From Phocaeicola plebeius (GTDB taxonomy: Bacteria > Bacteroidota > Bacteroidia > Bacteroidales > Bacteroidaceae), in contig NZ_QSQT01000008.1 in assembly GCF_003437535.1 (NCBI RefSeq), positions 69,357 to 133,356 on the forward strand: a DNA stretch of 64,000 nucleotides, given 5' to 3'. Below the pieces are notes generated by a model. It searched no databases and had not been told where the DNA came from. It worked only from the letters and a program-made list of their open reading frames with translations. Made by a program: the position numbers and the translations under genes. Of this stretch, positions 27,761 to 36,345 are shown piece after piece. How positions within the stretch are numbered: the first letter of the stretch is position 1; every line of letters starts with the position of its first letter.

Positions 27761-30028
27761 ATGTTTGGAATAAGCAACAATGTCAGAAGCCGGGTGGTGC
27801 GCGTATGTACCCCCGAGCTCTTCCACCAGGTAGTCCACTCGCCGCTGGTGGGCAGGATATGTGCCGAGATAGCCGATGCACTTGAGGCGATGCGGCGCGG
27901 CGAAATGGCACCGGAAGATTTCGATACCCTGAAAAGTGAACGCAAGAAGCAGCTTCCCATCTTTACCCCTCATGCCACGTTTCCTGGCGGACGTCGCCTG
28001 AACTCCGATGCCGTGCCCAGCGGTCTGTCGATGTACGATGTGGACCATATCCCTGCCCCGCGCGAATTTTTCCGCGAGCACGTGGCCGCACGGGTTCGCG
28101 AGCTGGGCATCGTGCTGGCCCACGTCACACCTTCTACCGAAGGACTCCGCCTGTTTTTTGTCATCCCACCGGGCATGGGGCTGGAGGAAGCCCAGCGCTG
28201 GATGTCGCATCAGCTGGACGACGGCACCTACGACCAGTGCGTGAAGGACTATGCGCGGAGCTCGTTTGCCGTGCCTGCCGACTACATCCTTTACCTGGAC
28301 GAAGCGGAATTGTTTCGTGAGCGGGAAGTGCAGAAAGCGAAATCCCACGAAGAAGCGGACATTGGAAGCATATCTTCCGCCCGTAATCCGGCGGGCAATT
28401 CCGTAGATGAGCTCTCGTTCAAGGGCATCCCTTATGCCGACCTCATCGCCCGCTGGTTCCGCCTGACGGGAGGGGAGCCCGTGGCGGGTGAGCGCAACGA
28501 CCGCCTTCACCGCCTGGCTTCTCACCTGCGTTACATTACCGACAACGACGAATCGCTCCTTCTGCGCATCATGCCCCGCTACGGGCTCGACGAGGAGGAA
28601 ATGCGGGCACTCATCCATTCGGCCTGCACGTCGAAGTTCTGCTCCATGCCTCGCCTGATGAAAGACGTGCTCCGTCAGGAGGAACAGGAAAGGATGCACA
28701 CCGAAACGGAGGTCCACTCCGGCAAGTCCGTTCCGCCGCCCATGCCCCGCAAGCTTCCGCCGCTCATCCGTCTGCTCGTAAGCCGCACGCCCGAAATCTA
28801 CCGTCCGGCCGTGGCGCATGCCGTGTTTCCCTCGCTGGCCGCCCACCTCTGGAAGGTGAGGTTCCGCTACATCGACAATGTGGAGCACGAGGCTACGCTG
28901 ATGAACGTGCTCATGGCCGGAACGGGTGCCGGAAAAGATTGTATCTCGGAACCTATCAACCGTATCATGGCCGACATCCGCCTGCGCGACGAGGAGAACC
29001 TGCGCCGTGAGCGGGAATGGAAGAAGGAGGTGAACTCGAAGGGAGCCAACAAGGACAAGCGCCAGCGTCCCGAGGGACTGGTGATTCAGGAAATCGATGC
29101 GGACATGACGAATCCGGCCTTCGTGATGCGTACCGCCGAGGCGGAGGGGCATTTCCTCTATACGAAACTGAACGAGATTGACCAGTTCGACGCGCTTCGT
29201 GGAAGCGGACGGGGAGGCCAGCAGTTCCAGATTATGTGTCTGGCGTTCGATCCGGGCAACCGTTACGGGCAGACGCGTGTGGGCACGCAGAGTGTGACCG
29301 AGAAGGTGACCATCCGCTTTAACTGGAATGCGGCCACCACCATTCAGAAGGGCAAGCGTTATTTCTCGCGGGTGCTGACCGACGGACCTGTGTCGCGCAT
29401 CAACTTCTGCACTATCCCCGAGCGGGAAATCGGGGCAGACATGCCCGTGTATGGCACGTACGACGCTTCGTTCGACGAGCAGCTCCGTCCCTTCATCGAG
29501 AACCTGACGAAGGCACACGGCAGGGTAGATTGTCCGCAGGCCTATCGTCTGGCCGCGAAGCTTCGCGAGGAGAATGCCGAGTTTGCCCGCCTTTCGCAAA
29601 GCCGGGTGTACGAAAATCTGTCGTTCCGTGCCAACGTCATTGCCTGGCTCAAGGCCTGCGTGCTTTTCGTGGCCTCGGGCTACCGCTGGGACAAGACCAT
29701 AGAGGATTTTGTGCGCTGGAGCCTTCAGTATGATATGTGGTGCAAGATGGAGTTTTTCGGAGCCGCTATCGAGGAAGCGCAGGGAGGGGGTGCGGATGCC
29801 CGCACACCGGGGCGGCGCAACTTGCTGGAGCTGCTCCCCGACGAGTTCTCGCTGGCCGACGCCATACGTGTGCGCCAGTCGGAGGGCATGGATGCGGAAG
29901 GGGTACACGGCATGCTCCGCCAGTGGGTGCACCGGCGTTACGTGACAATTGTGACAAATGACAATTACTCAAAGCTTAAATACCGCAAGGATGGGAAGGT
30001 GGTTAAGCCCGATAAATCAAACGCTTAA
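27761..30028 (+). CDS. BT4734-like/VirE-N plus DUF3987 protein (primase-polymerase/helicase type)
   Basis: A 755-residue protein. The N-terminal about 200 residues match the BT4734-like (VirE N-terminal) domain, related to primase-polymerase folds: SGLSMYDVDHI and TPSTEGLRLFFV carry the conserved Asp-x-Asp-like and Ser positions. The C-terminal about 430 residues are DUF3987, a RecA/AAA-like ATPase-type domain; the P-loop-like GTGAGKDCISEPI (around residue 390) and EIDQFDALRGSGRGG are visible. Such proteins resemble plasmid or phage replication initiators. The gene is clearly richer in G+C than its neighbours. Its last codons contain the third copy of the 23-bp repeat. Confidence 0.8.
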   Translation: MFGISNNVRSRVVRVCTPELFHQVVHSPLVGRICAEIADALEAMRRGEMAPEDFDTLKSERKKQLPIFTPHATFPGGRRLNSDAVPSGLSMYDVDHIPAPREFFREHVAARVRELGIVLAHVTPSTEGLRLFFVIPPGMGLEEAQRWMSHQLDDGTYDQCVKDYARSSFAVPADYILYLDEAELFREREVQKAKSHEEADIGSISSARNPAGNSVDELSFKGIPYADLIARWFRLTGGEPVAGERNDRLHRLASHLRYITDNDESLLLRIMPRYGLDEEEMRALIHSACTSKFCSMPRLMKDVLRQEEQERMHTETEVHSGKSVPPPMPRKLPPLIRLLVSRTPEIYRPAVAHAVFPSLAAHLWKVRFRYIDNVEHEATLMNVLMAGTGAGKDCISEPINRIMADIRLRDEENLRREREWKKEVNSKGANKDKRQRPEGLVIQEIDADMTNPAFVMRTAEAEGHFLYTKLNEIDQFDALRGSGRGGQQFQIMCLAFDPGNRYGQTRVGTQSVTEKVTIRFNWNAATTIQKGKRYFSRVLTDGPVSRINFCTIPEREIGADMPVYGTYDASFDEQLRPFIENLTKAHGRVDCPQAYRLAAKLREENAEFARLSQSRVYENLSFRANVIAWLKACVLFVASGYRWDKTIEDFVRWSLQYDMWCKMEFFGAAIEEAQGGGADARTPGRRNLLELLPDEFSLADAIRVRQSEGMDAEGVHGMLRQWVHRRYVTIVTNDNYSKLKYRKDGKVVKPDKSNA
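29942..29964 (+). repeat. Copy 3 of the GTGACAA...AATGACAA repeat, inside the DUF3987 gene
   Basis: 23 nt encoding the VTIVTND part of the C-terminus. It is an exact inverted match to 22594-22616 and, apart from one base, a direct match to 22479-22500, about 7.4 kb away. Confidence 0.85.
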
Positions 30029-30044
30029 AAAGAGATTATAGCTT

Positions 30045-30461
30045 ATGGAACTGATACTGACTCGTGTATGTAAAAACAAGGATTATACGGAAGGGCGGAT
30101 AGAGATAGACGGAACTCCGTTCTGTGATACACTGGAACCTACCTGGCGCGACGTAGGGTGGGGACACCGGGGGCGCAAGGTGGAAGGACGTACGGCCATT
30201 CCCGAAGGCCGCTATCCGGTGGTCATCACCCGTTCGCCCAGGTTTGGCGAGTGGCTTCCGCTGCTCCTTCACGTTCCCTTGTTCGAAGGCATCCGCATTC
30301 ATGCAGGCAACTCGGTGCACGACACCGCAGGATGCATCCTCGTGGGATGCCGCCGGAAACCCGGCTTGTTGCTTGATTCCCGTCTCTGGGTGTATCGCCT
30401 GAAACGGAAAATCGTGGAAGCGAAGGCACGCGGAGAGGGTGTGTGGATAGTGGTGAAATAG
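30045..30461 (+). CDS. DUF5675-family protein (138 aa)
   Basis: It starts 16 bp after the DUF3987 gene. The sequence (MELILTRVCKNKDYTEGRIE, IPEGRYPVVI, IRIHAGNSVHDTAGCILVG) fits DUF5675. The HAGN...GC pattern resembles the His/Cys layout of L,D-transpeptidase-type folds, but catalytic activity is not established. Proteins of this family often sit at the end of Bacteroidales prophage-like or HU/smalltalk modules, where an amidase can take its place. Confidence 0.8.
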   Translation: MELILTRVCKNKDYTEGRIEIDGTPFCDTLEPTWRDVGWGHRGRKVEGRTAIPEGRYPVVITRSPRFGEWLPLLLHVPLFEGIRIHAGNSVHDTAGCILVGCRRKPGLLLDSRLWVYRLKRKIVEAKARGEGVWIVVK

Positions 30462-30488
30462 CCGGTGACTGACACCTGAAGGAGAAAT

Positions 30489-30525
30489 AGCCTGGTGGCT
30501 GACGGGTTCAGCAGCCGGGCTTTTT
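30489..30525 (+). terminator. Terminator after the DUF5675 gene
   Basis: AGCCTGGTGGCTG (30489-30501) pairs, with G-U positions, to CAGCAGCCGGGCT (30509-30521), followed by T5. It overlaps the last codons of the converging AraC gene. Confidence 0.75.
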
Positions 30526-31419
30526 CTGTATCTGTCTGAGGTAGTCGGTCGGGGTATATCCGCAGAACTTCTTGAACATACGGCTCAGGTGCTGGGGGTA
30601 TTCAAAGCCTAATTCGTAGGCTACCTGCGAGATGCTTGCCCCGCTGGCGAGCTCGTTCTTCACTCGCTGGATGAGGTCCTGGCGGATGTAGTTACTGGCC
30701 GTGTCCCCGGTCATCTTCTTGATAAGGTCGCCGAAATAGTTGGCCGACATGCATAGTTTGTCGGCACAGTATTGCACGGTGGGCATGCCCGAGGTAAGCT
30801 GGATTTTCTCTTCGTAGTAATCGCGCAGGAGCTGGTCGAACTTCATGAGCATGTCCGAGTTGACCAGCTTGCGGGTGATGAACTGGCGGTTGTAGAAACG
30901 CTGGCAGAAGTTCAGCATCAGTTCGATGTAACCCACGAGGATGGCATCCTGAAGCGCGTCGTGCTTTTTCTGTAGCTCATCTTTTATCTGGCGCATCAGC
31001 GACACGAGGATGTCGTGCTCCTCGTCGGTCATGTGCAGGGCTTCATTCACGCGGTAGTCGAAAAATGAATATTCCCTGATATGCTTCTCCAGTGCCGTGC
31101 CCTGCAACAAATCGGGGTGGAAGAGCAAGGCCCATCCCGTCAGGTTGACCAGCTCGCCGTTGTCCTCCTTTCCCCCTATCTGTCCGGGAGCCACGCAAAT
31201 GACGGTTCCTTCCTTGTAGTCGTATTTGCCGCAACCGTAGGCCAGGTCGATGTTCGCCTCGTCGTGAAAGAAGATGCCATACACACTATAGTTGTTCAGG
31301 CAATGGCGTACGGGAGACACTTCTGCATAGTCAATGACGCTGACCAGCGGATGTGTGTCCGTGTGTCCCACCCACTGGCTATAGTCTCCTACATTCCTTA
31401 TTTTCAAAATCTTGCTCAT
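30508..31419 (-). CDS. AraC-family transcriptional regulator
   Basis: 303 residues from the preferred start at 31419 (MSKILKIRNVGDYSQWVGHT); two in-frame ATGs lie upstream. The N-terminal half is a ligand-sensing cupin-like region (GIFFHDEANIDLAYGCGKYD, CVAPGQIGG). The C-terminal half carries the double HTH (VQYCADKLCMSANYFGDLIK; ISQVAYELGFEYPQHLSRMF). It diverges from the small ORF and aldo/keto reductase at 31.6 kb and probably controls those redox genes. Confidence 0.9.
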   Translation of the reverse strand: MSKILKIRNVGDYSQWVGHTDTHPLVSVIDYAEVSPVRHCLNNYSVYGIFFHDEANIDLAYGCGKYDYKEGTVICVAPGQIGGKEDNGELVNLTGWALLFHPDLLQGTALEKHIREYSFFDYRVNEALHMTDEEHDILVSLMRQIKDELQKKHDALQDAILVGYIELMLNFCQRFYNRQFITRKLVNSDMLMKFDQLLRDYYEEKIQLTSGMPTVQYCADKLCMSANYFGDLIKKMTGDTASNYIRQDLIQRVKNELASGASISQVAYELGFEYPQHLSRMFKKFCGYTPTDYLRQIQKKPGC

Positions 31420-31589
31420 AACCATTCTTTTGTTTTCGTCGGGATGTCCCTTCACAAAAATACATTATCTCAGCCAATTGGCCGCACGTGAGCAGGCAAA
31501 ATCCGTAAAAACGGTACGACCTTCCGTGGTATTGTTACGCTCTTCTGCCCGTGCAGGGGTAATTTTGCCGTATCAAGAAAACAAGAAAG

Positions 31590-32926
<1,337 letters not shown>

Positions 32927-32945
32927 CAGAAATAATAAGAATGCT

Positions 32946-33941
32946 ATGCTAAAATTTATTCAGTATGTATGTTTGTTGTTCCTTGTGTGCTCCTGTAGCA
33001 CGAGGAATGAAGAAAGTGTGATATTGCAAAATGAAACGGATATGGAAAAGAAAAATTTAGGTTCGGTACTGGCGCTTTATCCCAAACCGATGACGGTGGT
33101 TGGGGCGGTAGTCAATGAAAAAGTAAACTGGCTTGTAGTGGGACATACTGGAATTATTGGGCATGACCGTATTCTTCTGAGTATGAGTAAACATCATTAT
33201 ACCAATCAGGGAATAAGGAGGTCAAAGAAATTGTCTGTAAACCTTGTGAGCCGTGAAATGTTGCCTGCGGCTGATTATGTGGGAAGTGTAAGTGGAAATT
33301 CGGTGGATAAATCGACGGTGTTTGACTATCATTTTGGAGAGAATGGTACTCCGGTTATTGACAAATCACCATTAACCATGGAATGTGATGTGGTGGATAT
33401 TTATGAAACCGAGGGATTTGACAATTTTATTTGTTCCATAGCTAATACCTATGCAGCTCCAGAAGTGCTCGGTCAAGATGGGAAACTGGATTATACCCGA
33501 TTGAAACCTGTGTTGTTTGAGTTTCCGACGTACTCGTATCTTGCTACGGGAGAAATAATCGGCAAGTGTTTGAACTTAGACAAAAAGCCCGGCATGTGTG
33601 CCAAACTTCCGATGTCGCCCGATGGTATTGTGAGGTTATCGAAAATAGAAGTGTATCCGGAGTTTATAAAGGAATATATGCAATATGCGGTGGAAGTGGG
33701 TGAGATTTCATTACGTACTGAACCGGGGGTATTGACCATGTATGCCGTTGCCGAAAAGGAAAATCCGTGTAAGGTTACGATTCTTGAAACCTATGCAAGT
33801 GAGCAGGCTTATAAATCACATATTGCGTCGGAGCATTTTCAGAAATATAAACAAGGAACAAAGCACATGATTAAAACGTTGGTCTTATCGGATCAGACTC
33901 CTCTTAATCCGCAGAGTCAGGTAAATAATTTCATTCAATAG
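32946..33941 (+). CDS. Lipoprotein fusing flavin reductase-like and ABM (monooxygenase-like) domains
   Basis: 331 residues from the ATG at 32946 (MLKFIQYVCLLFLVCSCSTR), a lipoprotein signal with lipobox LVCSC; the frame runs 19 codons further up into the reductase gene. Residues about 35-225 resemble flavoredoxin/flavin-reductase-like FMN-binding proteins (YPKPMTVVGAVVNEKVNWLV, SMSKHHYTNQGI, SVNLVS). Residues about 235-320 resemble an antibiotic-biosynthesis-monooxygenase (ABM) fold (LSKIEVYPEFIKEYMQYAVE, VTILETYASEQAYKSHI, HFQKYK). Both parts on one lipoprotein is unusual. The partner is probably the Tat-exported reductase encoded just upstream. Confidence 0.8.
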   Translation: MLKFIQYVCLLFLVCSCSTRNEESVILQNETDMEKKNLGSVLALYPKPMTVVGAVVNEKVNWLVVGHTGIIGHDRILLSMSKHHYTNQGIRRSKKLSVNLVSREMLPAADYVGSVSGNSVDKSTVFDYHFGENGTPVIDKSPLTMECDVVDIYETEGFDNFICSIANTYAAPEVLGQDGKLDYTRLKPVLFEFPTYSYLATGEIIGKCLNLDKKPGMCAKLPMSPDGIVRLSKIEVYPEFIKEYMQYAVEVGEISLRTEPGVLTMYAVAEKENPCKVTILETYASEQAYKSHIASEHFQKYKQGTKHMIKTLVLSDQTPLNPQSQVNNFIQ

Positions 33942-33966
33942 AAGCGATTGAATCGTTATAATACAG

Positions 33967-34011
33967 AATCTCCTCACAAATCCATGAATCGTGGTGATTT
34001 GTGAGGAGATT
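33967..34011. terminator. Bidirectional terminator with perfect 16-bp stem
   Basis: AATCTCCTCACAAATC (33967-33982) and its exact complement (33996-34011) flank a 13-nt loop and are followed by TTCTTTTT. It separates the redox operon from the converging lptG gene. Confidence 0.9.
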
Positions 34012-34017
34012 TTCTTT

Positions 34018-35193
34018 TTATTTCGGTGCCTTGCGGTAGAGATAAATCGCAATGAACAGATACAGGATGTTCGGAATCCACACGGCCAGGTTCGGATGCG
34101 CGTTTCCGTTGATGGCGAAGGTGGACGAGATGGTCTGGAACAGGATGTAGGAGAAGCTCAGTGCGATACCGATTCCCAGGTGAAGTCCCATACCTCCTTT
34201 CCGTTTTTGTGACGAAAGCGAGAGCCCGATGACCGTCAGGATAAAGGCCGCAAACGAGGTGGCGATGCGCCGGTAGTATTCCACTTCGAACACCTTGATG
34301 TTGGCGAAGCCTCGTTGCTTCTGCTTGTCGATGTACTCCCGTAGCTGGGGACTGGTCATCGTTTCCTGCTGGCCGCGCGTGATGAGGAAGTCCTGCGGCT
34401 CCATGTTGATGATGGAGTCCAGACGGTCGCCCCGGGTGATGGTTTCACGCATGCCCTTCATCTCACGGATCATGTAGTCCTTGATAATCCAGCGGTGCAC
34501 GGTGGTGGTGTCGTACGTAATACGGCGGGCCGTGAGGTGCGATACCAGCTTGTGGTCTTCAAACTTGTCGAGCGAGAAGCGGTAAGCCGTCTTGTTGTAG
34601 TCTTCGTAGCGCTCCATGTAGGCAATGACACCTGTATCTACCTCCAGCTGGATATTGCGCACGTAGTCTGCCCGCTTCTTGTTCTTGTACACTTGCTCAA
34701 ACTTCAGTCGGGTGACGCTACCGGTAGGAATCACCTCGGTACTCAGCACGTAGGTGACCAGTGCGATGATGGCGGCCGAAATCATGTAGGGCACCATCAG
34801 GCGCTTGAAACTCATTCCGGTGGAGAACATGGCGATAATCTCGGAGTTCTCTGCCAGCTTCGACGTGAAGAAAATCACGGCAATGAATACGAACAACGGA
34901 CTGAAGAGGTTCGTGTAGTAAGGAATGAAGTTCAGGTAATAGTCGAAGATGATGGCACTGATAGGCGCCTTGTTGTTGATGAAGTCGTCAATGTTTTCAT
35001 TGATGTCGAACACCACGGCGATGGAGATAATCAGGGCGATGGCAAAAAAGTAGGTGCCCAGGAACTTCACGATGATGTACCTGTCCAGCCGTTTCAACCA
35101 TTTCTTCTTGAACGGGTTTCCTTTTAAATTTTTCAGTTGTTCCTTTCCGGCTTGCAGGTAGGAACGGAACAACTGGAACACATTGTGTTTCAT
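34018..35193 (-). CDS. lptG: LptF/LptG-family permease (YjgP/YjgQ), lipopolysaccharide transport
   Basis: Inner-membrane subunit of the LPS-extracting ABC transporter. 391 residues: three N-terminal helices (YIIVKFLGTYFFAIALIISI; IPYYTNLFSPLFVFIAVIFF; YMISAAIIALVTYVLSTEVI), a periplasmic beta-jellyroll (about 150-290) and three C-terminal helices (FAAFILTVIGLSL...). LptF and LptG are hard to tell apart by eye; the symbol is tentative. It is the last gene of the lon-tgt-lptG operon, 21 bp after tgt. Confidence 0.85.
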   Translation of the reverse strand: MKHNVFQLFRSYLQAGKEQLKNLKGNPFKKKWLKRLDRYIIVKFLGTYFFAIALIISIAVVFDINENIDDFINNKAPISAIIFDYYLNFIPYYTNLFSPLFVFIAVIFFTSKLAENSEIIAMFSTGMSFKRLMVPYMISAAIIALVTYVLSTEVIPTGSVTRLKFEQVYKNKKRADYVRNIQLEVDTGVIAYMERYEDYNKTAYRFSLDKFEDHKLVSHLTARRITYDTTTVHRWIIKDYMIREMKGMRETITRGDRLDSIINMEPQDFLITRGQQETMTSPQLREYIDKQKQRGFANIKVFEVEYYRRIATSFAAFILTVIGLSLSSQKRKGGMGLHLGIGIALSFSYILFQTISSTFAINGNAHPNLAVWIPNILYLFIAIYLYRKAPK

Positions 35194-35214
35194 ATTTATC
35201 GTCGTAAACTACAA

Positions 35215-36345
35215 TTACAATCGGGTAGATAAACGTTTCACCATGGCCGGTTTCCAGGTAGAGAAATCGCCGGCGATGATGTGCTTGCGGGCTTCGCCTA
35301 CGAGCCAGAGGTAGAAGGCCAGGTTGTGGATGGAGGCAATCTGCATGGCCAGCAGTTCCTGTGCGTGGAACAGGTGGCGCAGGTAGGCACGGCTGTACAT
35401 CGTGTCTACGTAAGATGCTCCGTCGGCTTCGATGGGCGAGTAGTCGTTCTCCCATTTTTTGTTGCGCATGTTCATGATACCGTCTTTGGTAAAGAGCATG
35501 CCGTTTCGTCCGTTACGGGTCGGCATCACGCAATCGAACATGTCCACACCGCGTTCGATGCCTTCCAGGATGTTGACCGGAGTACCTACACCCATCAGGT
35601 AGCGGGGCTTGTCCTTAGGCAGAATCTCGTTGACCACCTCAATCATCTCGTACATCTTCTCGGTAGGTTCACCCACGGCCAGTCCGCCGATGGCGTTACC
35701 GTCGGCATTCTTTGAGGCGATATATTCGGCTGACTGGCGGCGCAAGTCAGGATATACGCATCCCTGCACGATGGGGAAGAGTGACTGGTTGTAGCCGTAC
35801 TTGGGCTCCGTTTCGTTGAAGCGGGCACAACATCTGTCCAGCCAGCGGTGAGTCAGTTCCATGGACTTCTTGGCATAGTTGTAGTCGGAAGTACCGGGGG
35901 CGCACTCGTCGAAAGCCATCATGATGTCGGCACCGATGGTACGCTCGATGTCCATCACCCGTTCGGGAGTGAACAAGTGTTTTGAGCCGTCAATGTGCGA
36001 GCGGAACTCCACGCCCTCTTCGCGCAACTTGCGGATGCCAGAAAGAGAAAATACCTGGAAGCCGCCGCTATCGGTCAGCATCGGACGGTCGAATCCGTTG
36101 AACTTATGGAGTCCGCCAGCCCCCTCGATGATGTCCAGTCCGGGACGCAGGTAGAGGTGGTACGTGTTTCCCAGGATAATCTGAGCCTTGATGTCGTTCT
36201 TCAGCTCGTGAAGATGCACGCCTTTCACCGTACCCAGTGTGCCCACCGGCATGAAGATAGGGGTCTCAATCTGCCCGTGGTCTGTTGTAATCAGACCAGC
36301 GCGGGCATTCGATTTGGGGTCCGTATATTGTAATTCAAATTTCAT
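35215..36345 (-). CDS. tgt: Queuine tRNA-guanine transglycosylase, lacking the zinc cysteines
   Basis: Inserts preQ1 at the wobble position of GUN-anticodon tRNAs. 376 residues with the substrate Asp92 in MLTDSGGFQVFS and nucleophile Asp271 in DMFDCVMPTRNGR. The usual zinc site (CxCxxC, then His about 26 residues on) is changed: the segment before SRAYLRHLF reads EADGASYVDTMY with no Cys at all, while the His in ASIHNLAFYL (340) stays. Start and lon stop overlap as ATGA, so translation is coupled. Confidence 0.95.
   Translation of the reverse strand: MKFELQYTDPKSNARAGLITTDHGQIETPIFMPVGTLGTVKGVHLHELKNDIKAQIILGNTYHLYLRPGLDIIEGAGGLHKFNGFDRPMLTDSGGFQVFSLSGIRKLREEGVEFRSHIDGSKHLFTPERVMDIERTIGADIMMAFDECAPGTSDYNYAKKSMELTHRWLDRCCARFNETEPKYGYNQSLFPIVQGCVYPDLRRQSAEYIASKNADGNAIGGLAVGEPTEKMYEMIEVVNEILPKDKPRYLMGVGTPVNILEGIERGVDMFDCVMPTRNGRNGMLFTKDGIMNMRNKKWENDYSPIEADGASYVDTMYSRAYLRHLFHAQELLAMQIASIHNLAFYLWLVGEARKHIIAGDFSTWKPAMVKRLSTRL

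Noticed and set aside
27749..29932. 727-codon open frame opposite the DUF3987 gene
   Set aside because: Shadow of a GC-rich gene: His/Arg/Val-rich, no family character, no start signal. The plus-strand gene has clear domain sequence.
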